A DNA stretch of 64,000 bases, from the NCBI RefSeq assembly GCF_050624435.1, contig NC_134538.1, forward strand, positions 112,170,437 through 112,234,436, given 5' to 3'. The position numbers and the translations under genes are program-made. Shown piece after piece: positions 1 to 11,474 of the stretch. Each line of letters begins with the position of its first letter. Positions within the stretch are counted from its first letter, which is position 1. Source of the DNA: Tenrec ecaudatus. Lineage: Eukaryota; Chordata; Mammalia; Afrosoricida; Tenrecidae. The notes beneath the pieces were generated by a model. It had not been told where the DNA came from, made no database searches, and saw only the letters and a list, made by a program, of their open reading frames with translations.

Positions 1-1317
1 CCACACAGAGACACTTCAGAATGCCTGGGTTTGAGGGGGTGCATAAAAAGCATGGTCAGGCAAGGCGAGCGAACTGGAGCCTTCAGAAGAGTGTCATCCG
101 AGTAGCCAAGATCCCGTGATGACTGACACTTTCAAAATGCCTTAGCAAGTTCGGAGAAATTGTGGGCAGCTCAAAGGCCATTTGGTGAGTGTCTGGCAAT
201 TAGGAGACCACCAGCGACCCTCAAAGGACCCTTTCAGAGTGACGGCTCCGAGGAAGACAGTATGCTAGGGCTGTAAGCGATGAGAGAGTCAAAGCAATTA
301 TGGGAGGTTACCAGGTAAAGTGGCTCTTTGCTCAGATGTGGGGGCCTAAAGTGTTTAGATGCTTTATGCTTGTCTGATTTATTGGTCTGATTTAGACTTG
401 TGACTTGATGACTGTCAAGGTTCTTTGGGAGTATGTCTTTTTATGTATATATCTATGAAGTTTCTGGAAAGATTCAAGGTTTTGGTTTTTCTGTCAATTT
501 GGGGAAAATGAGATGGAGCGCTCTAAAGGTACCGAGGAGAGAAATATAGCTAGTGAGTGCGATTTCCCAAAAGCTACTTTTCCTTAGGAAAGTGCACAAA
601 ATAAATGAAGTGGAGCAACAAGTGCAGTAGTTGACAAATGAGGTCCTTTGGGATATGAATTCTGGGCTTTTCTTTCAGGTAAAAGTCTTCAAAATTTTAA
701 GTATCCCTCTATCTTGCAACCAGCTATGCTATTTTTAAATAATCATATGGATTGACTGGGGTATTTGAAAGAATGAATTAGGTTTTATATGATCAAAGCA
801 ATGAAGGAAACCATAAGGAGGCATTTTTCCCCACGTGGCTTGTAAAATTATGTTACTTTAGACCAACACCTACACAGCCAGCTTGCCTCGATTTTGTTAG
901 ACTATTTGGAATACATAAGCACATACATATATAATTTCATGCATTAGCATATGGAACTTTGGGTTCCCTAGAAATGCCATGGTGTTGCTCCTTTGCCAAG
1001 CTGGACGTCCTTCTCTGTGGAGGGGTTTTCCCAACTGCATGTCGAAAGTACACGGTATATTGGCCCTCTGTTAACGAATATGGGAGCGTTAGCCATTTAG
1101 AATTCTCTTCTCTGCGTAGTAGAAACATAAATTGAATTTGGTTGAAAATAAATGTTTATGTCATTAATAGAGCAGAATGGGTAATCCCAGGTCATTAGGC
1201 CACTTCCATGAAGAACAATATGTAACAACAGGATGCTCTCTAGACAAATGTAGAGTGAGTTTGAGCAATCCTATGGATGGCTAACATGACATGTTGTATG
1301 CTGTTCTAACACGTTAG
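1..1317. other. Unassigned non-coding DNA
   Basis: No gene or confident repeat seen. Short open frames occur on both strands but lack conserved motifs or splice context. The stretch near 937-1,130 keeps several CpG dinucleotides in an otherwise CpG-poor setting, which may mean constraint or may be chance. Confidence 0.4.
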
Positions 1318-1495
1318 ACATATTAACCCACTTCATCCTTCTACAGCCTCCTGCAGCAAGCACAATCATGTTCACGCTACAGGTGTGGAAACTGCAGACA
1401 ACAGATGCCAAGGGGATCCTTATGATAGAAGTCAGTAGAGCTGGGATTTGAAGGCAAGCAGCCTGGGTCAGGCGTCCATGTTCTTAAGTGCTTGT
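1318..1495 (-). repeat. MIR SINE, old copy
   Basis: The order of words matches a reversed MIR: a 'taacccacttcatcctt' block, then 'ggtgtggaaactgcag' (the MIR 'gatgaggaaactgag' core) and 'agagctgggatttgaa' (the 'agagccgggattcgaa' part next to the tRNA-like head). MIR is a tRNA-derived SINE fossil shared by mammals. It is heavily diverged and has no coding capacity. Confidence 0.65.
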
Positions 1496-2673
1496 TATGT
1501 AATGGTTTTTCTAACATTAGGGCCCTGGTCCTCAACTTTCTTCAACTAGGAAATCTGTTTTGGAATGATCTCACAAGAGGGAGTCAACCAGGAGTCACTG
1601 AGTAGCGCTGCACCTGGATTCACTCTGAAAGTGGAATCGGAGCAGATGCAATGGTGCTTTTTCGTTTTTAAGGATACATTTCCTATGGCAACCGAAGACT
1701 CATGACTCAAAAGGTACCTTTACAAAACGCATATGCTAGGCAAAGACAGCCTTCCAACAAGGACTTTCTGATCCGGTGCAGACCCCACATCAATACTTAT
1801 GTATCTCCACTACTGCATTTCACTGTGGGAGGGTTGGAGTTAATTGCGCTTTCTTTACCAGTATCATTGCCTGCTCATTAGCTAAATGATAAACCCCAAG
1901 CCGTAGAGCAGATGTGGACACGGATGCCCAGCTCGGTGTGTGGCAAATGAGAGGCAGTGAACATATGGAGAGAGTCACACCGCAGTGCTCCAAAGGGAAA
2001 GGACAAGCAGACACTTGCTGTGAGGAAGGAAGAGGATGATGAGAAAGGAGGTGGTAGGCTCAGGGGCAGGGCTGAATGCAGGAGCCAGGACTTTAGCACA
2101 CGTAAAATCTAAGAACTGACTTGCCTGGTTTAACTCACTGATTTTCTCAACAGCCTCACAACTGGGGATGGGCTGAATCTCAGGATACTGTTGTTTTTCA
2201 AGTTTTCAGGACGTTTAAGCTTGTTCCAACCTTCTGCAGGAGATTGAGACAAACACAGCCCGAGACTCTGTATAAGCCTAAATGATGTTGGACTTTCACT
2301 CATGCTTCCGTTCGCATCCGCAGAGGATCCCGGTGCACTGCTCTTTCCTTGACATCCTGGCGCTTCCCTAGAAGCAGAGGAAGATGCTGATGGAACTACC
2401 ACTTTGAATTTTTGTCTTGATTCTCAATTCCCGGAGTGCAGAGTCTAGGTCCTTTTTATGCGGCACCTTCCAGTGTCTAATGTAACGGGGGGAAAGCTGA
2501 CCCAGGAGGAGTAGCGCTTCAGTGGCATAATAATAATTTTTAAATTGTTGAAAAGTACAAGAAGAAAGTTTCAAAGGAAAAAATATATATGTTGAGGCAA
2601 TCTAAATTGTTTTCAGGGTATTATGTGCCATTTTGAAATATTCTAAGCATTACCCATCTTGATGTTGAGATTT
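1496..2673. other. Unassigned DNA with a Ser-rich minus-strand open frame
   Basis: A minus-strand frame runs from about 2,411 (after a stop) to 2,130 and reads as a Ser/Ala/Gly-rich stretch followed by a more ordinary segment. It has no ATG before the low-complexity part, no recognisable domain and no clear splice sites. An overlapping minus-strand frame at 2,368-2,574 could be an upstream piece in another frame. I do not recognise a protein. It may be chance or a decayed processed copy. Confidence 0.2.
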
Positions 2674-2897
2674 CATGGGTCAGCAAGCGTTTTCTGGAAA
2701 GGGACAGAAAGTAAGCACTTTCGGCTCTGTAAGCCAGATGGTCTTCATAACAGGGACTCTACTGCAGCTGTGGTGTGAAAGCTGCCGTTGGTAATCCATT
2801 AAGGAATGTGTGAAAAGCTCTGTTTCAATAAAACTTTATTTACAAAAACAGGTTGTAGACCAGATTCAGTCCACAGAGAGAAGTTTGCTGACCCTAG
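2674..2897. mobile_element. hAT-type non-autonomous DNA transposon
   Basis: The ends are imperfect inverted repeats: left 'GGGTCAGCAAGC' at about 2,677 and the complement of right 'GTTTGCTGACCC' ending at about 2,895. The interior carries words of the common eutherian hAT-Charlie MITE, such as 'aaagggacagaaagtaa' and 'caataaaactttatttaca'. An 8-bp target duplication is not clear. It has no transposase. The exact subfamily is not assigned. Confidence 0.7.
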
Positions 2898-3469
2898 TTT
2901 AGTTCATACACTTTGACATTCATGCACTTAGTCCCGGTAAGCAAACCAACCAACAAACAAAACATTGCTACGAGGGTGTCATTTCATGCCCGTATGAGTC
3001 TATTCCAAACAAAATATATTTAAAATGTCTCTATGATTGGTGGGTGGTCACAGACACATTCTCTCAGCTATGCACTTGTCTGGTCTCATTAGGGTGCCTT
3101 TAAAAAGGTCTAATCAAAGCAGTGGCTTCCAACGAGGCTCTACTTAGCCAGCCAAATTTAAAGCCGCGAGGGCAACTGTTTTTGGTGATTCCATAGGGAA
3201 AATCTTTATAGATTTTTTTCAGAGGGCATGCAAGATCATGGAGTCATATCAGGAAGAAGCTAGTTTGAATAAGATAGAAAACTGCATGGGTGTGGACAAG
3301 CCCAGGAGGGTTCATTCTACTTGGGAAAGTTTCTACCACATCCTGACAAAGCCCTTGGCTAGTCTTTAAGGGTAGCAAAAACTATCACATGAGAATTTCT
3401 TTGGGAAATCTTACCTCCCCCACCTCCCCCACATTTCTGCTTCCGCTTTCAGTCTTCTTTTCAGTTGCC
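2898..3469. other. Unassigned non-coding DNA
   Basis: No gene or repeat recognised. A C-rich tract, 'cctcccccacctccccc', lies just before the AfroSINE at about 3,413-3,431. Confidence 0.4.
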
Positions 3470-3650
3470 AAACTCAAACCCACTGCCATTGACTTGATTG
3501 TGACCCTCTTGGACACCTTAGGGTTTCCAAAATTATAAATCTATGGGAATGGGTAGCCTTTTCTTTCTCCTATGGCATGGTGGGTGGCTTTGAACTGCTG
3601 ACCTTTCAGTTGGCAACCCAGTGCCCAAACCACTGGACCACCAGGGCTCT
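3470..3650 (-). mobile_element. AfroSINE, near full length
   Basis: Reversed AfroSINE. It opens with the complement of the tail ('aaacccactgccattgacttg'), passes through 'gggtttccaaaattataaatc', and ends at the tRNA-like head, where 'tttgaactgctgacctttcag' covers the B-box and 'ccaccagggctct' is the complement of the 5' end. AfroSINEs are tRNA-derived, transcribed by RNA polymerase III, and mobilised by an RTE LINE. No target duplication was resolved. Confidence 0.88.
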
Positions 3651-5454
3651 CCTTTACCCAAACTGCAAGAACATTTAAATCCTTTGAGAATGCCACAGCT
3701 ACCACTTGACAGAATGTGAATTAAAGATTACAGAATTCTTCTGGGAAGGGGTAGAGATTTGGAAACACCTCTTTCAGAGTGGATAGGCCTAGCTGGAGGA
3801 TAAGTTGAGATACAATAACTTGACACTGCAGTATTTTTGTTAGTAAAGCTTTCTCAGATCATATAGTAATACCTTCTACGTCCCTTCATATACCTGGGGA
3901 TTATAAAACAGTAAATTTTCACTTGATCTTGTTTTCTTAAAACTTTTCTTTCTTGTACCTGGCTTCTGACTTGACTCTGAGTTCTCGTTCATATATTCAA
4001 CATCCGTTTGGTCAGTGCCACAGTGTGTCCAGCTTTTCACCAAAAATACAGAGATAGAGAGGAAAAGTGTAGTTTCTTCCCTTAAGTAAAGAAGATAGTG
4101 AAGGACTGATAAAGATTATGTACATGATAGTATTTGATGTAACAGATAAGGAGAGTACACAGAGCGAGTATCTATCGCCATCGGCTGGAAGGAAACATGT
4201 GAAGGGAGTCTTCCAGGACTGGTAGGAGTTAGGGATTATCCAGAGAAAGAACGATGAACATATGGGACTGGGAAGGGGTGGGGGCGGGGTGGGGCGAGAA
4301 GGCTGCTGGGAGAAGAGCTATAGCTAGAAAGGAAACCATAAGGAACTGTGAATGCCTTCCAAAGGGTTTGATTTTCATCCTGAGAAATAGTTTCCTTTGC
4401 TTAAAAGTGATGATTCTTCCATTAAAACCTTCTACAAACGTCCTGTGAATCTCTTTGTGTCTTTCGTGTGCGGTGCATCACCTTCTGCCTTGTGCTATAG
4501 TTAACTTGTCTTCCTCCTGCCTTTCCAACTTAATTCCCTGGAAAAAGAGGACTCCTTTATTCTCATGTGTGTTCTCTCCTCACCGGAGCTTCTATTTCTG
4601 GCTCTATTTGGAGACTTTGTTGACTGCTTATTATATTTGATTCCCACGCAGGTCTCTGCATCCCCTGCCTCGGTTCTGACTGCTGCACTGAAATTGTCCG
4701 TTTCAGGTTTTCGTTTCCATTGTTAGTATTCAGATCTTGTCCCTCACATGAGAGAAAATGACTCTATTAATTTTCAGCGTGGGCCCAGGTTAGACCAACA
4801 GAAAATGTAAATACGGTAAATATGAAAAGTACTTTCCATTATACTTCTCCATCTCAGATGAAGTATGATGGCACCAACTTTTCGAGTACATCATTAAAAT
4901 AAAAGTAGTAAGAAGTGATAATTTGGAGTCGTGATCTATAAGGATTTAGATACGTGGAATAGGCTGTTGAAGGCCCAGTCGTGAGAAATTTAGAGAAAGA
5001 GGTCAGTTACAATAAATAGATTCCAGAGAGAATTTGGATGATGATGGAAGCACATGAGGATGTAATTGGATTCACGCGGTGTTGGTGTATTGAGCATCAG
5101 GAGACCCTCAATGAAATTCAACTCTCGAAGTGGGACGAACATCAGAACAGGTGCCACCAAGGAGCACAGATTCAGCCCTCTCACCTGGAGTTAGAGAGCT
5201 GCCCTCCAATGAGATGGTGAGTGGCCTTTGGTTTGGGACGGGAGCTGACATAACCTGCAGGAATTCTTAGACAAAGAAGACGATCACTGATAGCACATTG
5301 GGGTGAGGCCACCGTCTTTTCCTTAGCCATGCCAGTGCACTGTGGAGCCTTAGACTAAGACTGAGGCACAGAAGCCGTTAATACAAAGTCCAACAATGGC
5401 TGCGGGAGTACCATGACTATAGGGTTTTCGTCAGTCAACAGTACAAAGGGAATA
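3651..5454. other. Unassigned non-coding DNA
   Basis: No gene recognised. The pyrimidine-rich part at about 4,450-4,740 has an L2-like flavour ('cttctatttctggctctatttgg') that I could not confirm. The rest looks unique. Confidence 0.35.
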
Positions 5455-5572
5455 GAAGACTTTCTACTCCTGGGAGGATTTGCAGGCCAGGAAAACCAAA
5501 GGGGCAGTTCTCCTCTGTCCTGTAGCGGGGCTGTGCGTCAGGATTGACTCAATAGCAGCGAGTCAGGGAGTA
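5455..5572 (+). mobile_element. AfroSINE 3' fragment
   Basis: The 3' half is recognisable: 'ggggcagttctcctctgtcc', then 'ggggctgtgcgtcaggattg' and 'actcaatagcagcgagt', the family's tail. The tRNA-like head is missing, so the copy is truncated or deleted at 5'. Confidence 0.75.
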
Positions 5573-5954
5573 AATGACTACGGCGGCAAACTTTAGTTTA
5601 CAAAGATGGCCATCCTACCTGTTCCTCTGTAAGGACACTTGTTTCTCTTATCAATAGGTTAAGTTTGATTGCTCTACCCTTGAAAACGAGAGCACTTGTG
5701 ACTCTAGTAATCGCTAGAATGTGGTGGAAGTGACAGATACCGTGTGACTCTAGCAGCTAGGTATCGGAAGATGCTGCTGCTTCTACCTTGTCCACAATGA
5801 AGCTGTGCGGAGAGCTCTGTATCACATGTCCAAGTCTGCCTAGCCTAAGGCTGCCAACTCTTTTATTAATTCCTCATCCACATAATACAGGAGCATAGCC
5901 TAATAGTGGTGGCTTTCTGACACTAAATTTGGAGGGTGATACGTGCAGTAGGCT
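5573..5954. other. Unassigned non-coding DNA
   Basis: No gene or repeat recognised in this 380-base gap between an AfroSINE fragment and the start of the largest RTE copy. Confidence 0.4.
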
Positions 5955-8090
5955 CACTCATCTGTCAGTTTGTAGTGCTGTGCTGGCTTGCCTGTTGATG
6001 TGATGCTGAAAGTTAAGTCACTGCTAGTTCAAGTACTGGCAGGGTCACCATGATGAGCAAATCTCAGCAAACTTCTGGCTCAAAACAGAACAGGAAGAAG
6101 GAAGAGGTAGTCCACTTCTGGGGTTTGGTCACCGAAAACCTCCTGGGCACCAGCATATCAGTCTAATAAAGGCAGACAGGTAAGCTCTTTGGGCAGGAAG
6201 ACCCTAAAAGTGTGACTGGGGCAGAGCAGCTACTTCTGAGTATAGTCAATGTTAATCTTGTAGGGGAAGGAAAACTTTCAGGACCTTCATCGATAGATGG
6301 AGCATGTCTTAAAAATGAAAAGAAACAGCGGCAAACACAATGAGGAATGTTAGTGTGTGAGTCTAGGAAAATTAGAAGTCATCCACAATAAAAGGCATGC
6401 ATAAAGATTGTTATCCTGTGCATTAGTGAGCTTAGGTGGATGGCTATTGGACAGTTTGAATCAGACAATCATGTGGCTTACTATGTCAGTAATAGCAAAT
6501 TCAACAGAATTGGCATTACATTGTATATCAAAAAGAACATTTAAAAATTTATCTTGAAGTATATTGCTGCATGTGATAGGATAATATCTATATATGCTCA
6601 AAAAAGAAAAACAGTTAATACTCTATAAATGGAATTTACACACCAACCACTAAAGCCAGTATTGAAGAAATAGAAGAATTATACCAACATTTTCAGTCTG
6701 AAATTGGTTCAACATGTGATTAAATGCTTGGATAATTACAAATGACTGGGCTGTGCAAGTCGGAAACAAAGATTAAGGATCAGTAGTTAAAGATAGAACA
6801 TTGGAGAGAGAAACAAAGGTGGCAAATTGCATGAGAGAATTTTGAAAAGCTGACATTTTCATTGAAAAGATTTCTTTTTCAGCAATGTAAATACAGACCA
6901 TGCATTTGTATCTTGCCAGCTGTGGTACACGGTCATCAAATGGACTGTGTCTGAGTGGCCATGATGGGGAAGGCGAATGTCATCAGGAAACAAGGCAATT
7001 GGCTAGCGTTGGAAAAGACCCTTATTCTCTCTTATGTAAGTTTAACTTGAGCTGCGGGAAATGAAGTCCAAGAGGGCCAAATATGATCGGAAGCATATGC
7101 CACATGAATTTGGATACCATCTCCAGACAGAGTTGACACATTGAATCTTAATGGTCAAAGACTCCATGAGTTGCAGAATGTCTTAGAGAACATCATACCC
7201 GAGGAAAGCAACAGCCCATGAATATCGCATGAAGGAAAGAAAGGAGCAAAGTGGATGTCAGAAAGGACACTGAAAGTTGAGTAGTTGAAACAAATGGAAG
7301 ACATGAGAAAGTAAAAGAGTTGAACATAAATTTCCAAAGTCAGCTTAAGAAGACAAAGTAAAGCATTATAATGAACTACGGAAAGGCCCGGAACAGTTAC
7401 TTTTAACAACCAGCATGGACAGTTTCAAAGAGTAGCACAGGATCAAGAACCAATGGTGTTGAAGGACAAATCCCAAGCTGCACTGAAGTCTTTAGTGAAG
7501 AACCCTAACGGAATGTCTCGATAAACTGATGCAGTGCTGGAAGCAGCGAGTTTGACTTTGTTCATGTGGAACCTGCACCTAGACCGAGCGCAGCTGGTGA
7601 CCAAATCCTTGGGAAGCCAGATTATTGAAGAAGTGGGCATCGGGGTTGGAGGAAGACTTATTCAACAAACTGTGGCATGCAAATGACACATCCTTATTTA
7701 CTGAAAGGGAAGAGGACTTGAAGCATGTATTGATAAAGAATACAGTCTTTGGTGTGCGTTATAACTCAATATCAAGAAAATGTAATTCCTTACAACTGGA
7801 CAATTAGTATCATCATAAATGGAGAAGAGATTAACGTTGTCAAGGATTTCATTTCACCCGAATTCACAATCAGTGCTCATGGAAATATCAGTCAAGAAAT
7901 CTAGTGATGTATCTCATTGGGTAAATGTGCTGCATAAGACCTCTTTAAAGTGTTAAAGAGACACAATAGCACTTTGAAGACTAAGGGTGCAGTATTAAGA
8001 CTTCCTGCTCTTGAATCGCCTCATTGCATGTGAAAACTTGACCACGAATAAGGAAAACCAAAGAGGAAATGATGCAAACATAATTTGTGC
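5955..8090 (+). mobile_element. RTE (BovB-like) LINE, 5' and central parts
   Basis: The most complete RTE copy. It begins with the 5' segment around 'gtggctt/ctggcttgcctgttgatgtg' that also occurs inverted in the copy at 45,290-46,115. It then covers the endonuclease region (about 6,330-6,880), the linker (7,080-7,440) and the thumb and C-terminal part (7,620-8,090). At about 7,540-7,570 it jumps from before the polymerase core to after it, so most of the palm is deleted. The catalytic YADD region at about 7,670 reads H-A-N-D. There are many stops and frameshifts, so it is dead. Identification rests on the matching order of segments in the other copies of this window and on known BovB ORF2 motifs. 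Confidence 0.85.
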
Positions 8091-8186
8091 ATTTTAAAAA
8101 GCATTTTATTGGGGGCTCATACAGCTCTTACCACAATCCATACATATATCCATTATATCAAACACATGGCAACACATGTACAAATG
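8091..8186 (-). mobile_element. Short LINE-type repeat fragment inside the RTE
   Basis: About 96 bases starting 'attttaaaaagcattttatt', then 'gggggctcatacagctctta' and 'ccacaatccatacatata', the 3' end of the family seen at 12,175, 27,556 and 41,175. RTE sequence stops on the left at 'gatgcaaacataatttgt' and restarts on the right at 'tatgcctttgaattgtta'. These two look like diverged copies of the same RTE segment, so they probably represent an old target duplication. Confidence 0.75.
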
Positions 8187-8475
8187 TATGCCTTTGAATT
8201 GTTATGTCGGTGAGGAATATTGAATACACTGCGAGCTGTTTGTACCAGGAGAAGAAACAGATCTGTCTTGGAAGAAATACTGCCAGCGTGCTCTGGAGAA
8301 GAAAGGATGGCAAGACTTGGCCTCAGATACTGTGGACGTGTTATCGGGAGAGGTCAGTCCCTGGAAAGGACATCGTGCTGGTTGTGGACAGTGTCAGTGC
8401 CGGAGGGAAGCGCCTCGAAGAGACAGACGGATACAGTGTCTGCAACCTTGGGCTCACTCAGAGCAAGCATCAATC
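8187..8475 (+). mobile_element. RTE LINE, C-terminal part of ORF2
   Basis: Continuation of the copy starting at 5,955. It contains the decayed form of the conserved C-terminal signature (in other copies 'YFGHVVRRDQSLEKD'; here RYCGRVIGRGQSLERT at about 8,317-8,370). The match fades at about 8,470, before the usual 3' tail, so the end is truncated or too diverged. The 145- and 124-codon open frames here are out-of-frame readings of this element. Confidence 0.82.
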
Positions 8476-9017
8476 TGTCTTGTCCAACATCTTTCACTTT
8501 CCTTCCTCTTTACCCAGCATGGTGCTCTTTTCCAGCAGGAAGACCAACCAAGATCTCCCCAGAAATGCATATTCTTAGACACCATCCCTGGCCTATTGAC
8601 TTAACATCTGAATTTTTAGCAATGTCTCTGGTCATTCCAACGCATATTAGAATTTGATAGACACCGATTTCATTGATTTTGATGCTAATTTAAGAAAACT
8701 TTCTAGCAAGGGTGTAGTTGGACAATTTATTGCTCAGTTCTCCAATATACTGTGAAGGAACTTAAAAATTTTCCAAGAAAATGGTCTGACGATATAGAAA
8801 TTGGGACTTCAAGTCAGTCTTTCTGGAATGTAAGGAAAAGCCACCTTGGGGGTACATTCCGCGCTTGCGAGAATTGAGTTCTGCCCGGCTTGGAACACGC
8901 CTGCCCCATTCTTTGCCAGGTATTCCGCCTGAGGAATCACGCAGGAAGAAGGTAGTTTCATAGATGTGGAGCTCTTCAAGGGAACTAACAACCACGCCGC
9001 TAATTTATTCTCAAGCA
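8476..9017. other. Unassigned non-coding DNA
   Basis: No gene or confident repeat seen between the end of the RTE and the next AfroSINE fragment. Confidence 0.4.
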
Positions 9018-9140
9018 AGGAGAAATGTAAGGCTTCTACTCTGGTAAAGAGTTACAGTCTCAGGAGCCTGCTAACGTCTCCTAGAAGGTTGCTATCAGTC
9101 GGAATCAACTCAGTGGCGGTGAACGGGTTTAGTGTGGGAG
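9018..9140 (+). mobile_element. AfroSINE with internal deletion
   Basis: 'taaagagttacagtctcagg' is followed directly by 'ggttgctatcagtcggaatc' and 'aactcagtggcggtgaacgg'. The middle block (cagttctactctgtcc) is missing. The 'gttacagtctcaggaacc' variant is the subtype I associate with tenrec-like AfroSINEs. The 5' head is absent. Confidence 0.75.
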
Positions 9141-10816
9141 GAGGGCTCTATTGAACCCCTTCTCTTGATGTCTTCTTGCTGATTTACTTTGCACGCAGAT
9201 GACCGATGCCATAGTGTTATTAGAAAGACATTGTTGAGACAGGAGTGACCCCACGTTCATAGTAAATCGTAGTTCCACCGTCTGTGAAAATGGTGAGGAA
9301 AAAAAATACACTTTTTGAGAAAGTCTAGAGAAGTTGCATTTTCTCCTGAGGCTTGCTCCATTTATAATTAATGAGCCTGCAGCGCCGATCTATAATTAGA
9401 AACACACGTGATTCAAAATCCATTTGTAACCACACACACACACTACCTTTGACACAAATCTTACATTATGCATCAGCCACGAGGCTTCAAGGAAAGTACT
9501 CCAGTTTGAGGCAATCTCGGCCTATCACCGTTCACACGAATGTGAGGGCGCAGCTAGGGAACAAGGTGAAAGCTGTCACGAGGCAGACAAAATATCAGAA
9601 GTCTCCAGAAATGACGTTTTATAACCATGTTAGGCGTTCCATGCGCATGTTTACCCTGCCTTGGGCCACAGGACAGCACAGCATCCTGACAATGCGATAC
9701 AAATATACAAAGACACTCGGGCTGATTTGAGGAGACAAACTTCTTTCTGTTAGGTAGCCCATTCTTAGGAGTAACAATATTTTCTTAGTATCAATTTAGT
9801 TGTCTTTCGGGGTTAGATCTAAATTGGGAGTGCATTTTCCGGCCCTCAAGGTAACTATTCTTTCCTCCTTTGTACTTTAGCAGACAGCACAAATGGCTGC
9901 TAAGCCAGTCAGTATACTACCATGTATCCCCCCATGTATCAGAATATCAGAGGCCCCAGCTTTCCCTCTTTAGGCCAGGTACGCCCTCTTTCCTTGATGT
10001 TTTCTCATAGGCGTCATCCCTCCCCTTACGTCATTATTACATTTATCATGTGAACCATATTCCTCACTTCATTTTCTTTAGTCTATATAGACAGAGCTCA
10101 ATAGGAGGTGTTATATGTCATAGAATTATGACCATATTGAGATTCCTGGAATGATTAATCCAGTGGGATTAATCCAACAATTTCTATAGTTCTTGAGAAA
10201 TGTATTGCCATTTACAGAATCTACATCCTATACAAAGTAAAAAATAAAATTTCACAGCATGTCAGTATGAATAATTATAATTTGGGGCTATTAGGATTGC
10301 TCCAAGAACAGTCAATGCTAAGAAAATTTTTGAAACAGGTGGATGTAGTAAAACTATATTGAATCTTTTAAAGATCAGCAGTCCTGATTATAATTAATGT
10401 GTTCTATGATCTGAGAGCTAGCATGTCAGAGGTGCCAGAAATGTCCACGCCGATGTTAAATATAATCAATGTGATTCTCCCATAGTAGGTAGTTCGCCTT
10501 TGGAGGATTTTGTTTGTGAACCACTTCACTGGTATTCTGGACTTGAGCTTAAGCCTGTTCAGAGGCCAGTTGCTGGGAACAGAGAATGCTCCTGGCCATC
10601 CTTGCAGCCCTGCCAGCAGTCCCTTGCCTGTCTCAGGTTCTCTGAAGTGCTTCAGGAAAAAAAAAACAATGAACTTGTTAACTAACTGGTGAAAAGTCTA
10701 GAAACTAGAACATACACATTCATGTAGAAGCTTCATTGTAAAGAAGAGAGTTCTCATTATTTTTGGATAATAGAAACATTTTAAGTGGTGTTTTCTGAAT
10801 GCAGTGGTGGAAAGTG
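9141..10816. other. Unassigned non-coding DNA
   Basis: No gene recognised. A plus-strand frame of 119 codons at 9,371-9,730 has no family motif and no splice context. The T/C-rich portion around 9,840-10,090 may be an old LINE remnant, but I could not assign it. Confidence 0.35.
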
Positions 10817-11025
10817 AAAAGAACTCAAAACCCCACTGCCATCCAGCTAATTCTGATGCAGAGTGACCCTATAGGACATAGCTTTGAACCCCACTGGGTT
10901 TCTGAAACTGTCCGTCTCAACAGGAGTATAAAGCCTTATCTTTCTCCCACAGAGTGGCTGATAGTTTTGAACTGCAGACTTTTTGGTTAGCAGCCCAATG
11001 TAGAATTCACTGTGCCAACAGGGCA
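10817..11025 (-). mobile_element. AfroSINE, near full length
   Basis: Reversed copy: tail complement 'aaaccccactgccatccagc', then 'gtgaccctataggacatag', 'gggtttctgaaactgtccg', and the head complement with 'ttttgaactgcagactttt' over the B-box and 'cactgtgccaacagggca' at the 5' end. Confidence 0.88.
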
Positions 11026-11441
11026 GGAAAAGAGCTAGGGATCTATAACTTTCATAAGCACCCCAAAGGGTTTGAATGACCAAACAAGTATGGAAAACAC
11101 TGACATAGAGGAGTGTGTCCAATCACAGGGGCCTCTCTCATTGATCAATTTCTGTGATACTGGCTGTCCTTCGGTCCTGAGTTGTAGTTTTACATAAGGA
11201 GGGTTTCGCTGATCTCAAAGGTCCAGGCCCATTTTAAAGTTCTAGGATTCCATGTTCATTCTTTGTCTTCCATGCCTCCCAGGTATCAATGACTGTGCAC
11301 TCGCACAGGGTCTCTCAGACCTTCCTTTTTGGAATTCCCCAAATGGGTTTGTTCTATCAGTAGAGTAACTCTTATTGCTGACCCCCTCCTTTCTCTTTTA
11401 TCTCAAAAATTTATCTGTCTTGGGTGTCATTCTCTTTTTTG
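11026..11441. other. Unassigned pyrimidine-rich DNA
   Basis: No gene seen. A T/C-rich stretch precedes the nested repeat cluster. No clear family match. Confidence 0.35.
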
Positions 11442-11474
11442 GGTAAATTTTAATAAATCATTTTATTGGGGCCT
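11442..11474 (-). mobile_element. Old LINE-type repeat, outer fragment 1 (3' end)
   Basis: 'taataaatcattttattggg' is the 3' end of the LINE-type family on the minus strand. It breaks off at 'ggcct' where a solo LTR begins and resumes at 11,996. It is the outermost, and so oldest, layer of the nest reaching 14,495. Confidence 0.75.

Noticed and set aside
8204-8657. Overlapping plus-strand frames of 124, 145 and 95 codons
   Set aside because: They are different frames of the decayed RTE C-terminal region, not host genes.
9371-9730. 119-codon plus-strand frame
   Set aside because: No motif, an internal (CA)n reading (His-Thr-His-Thr), and no supporting context.
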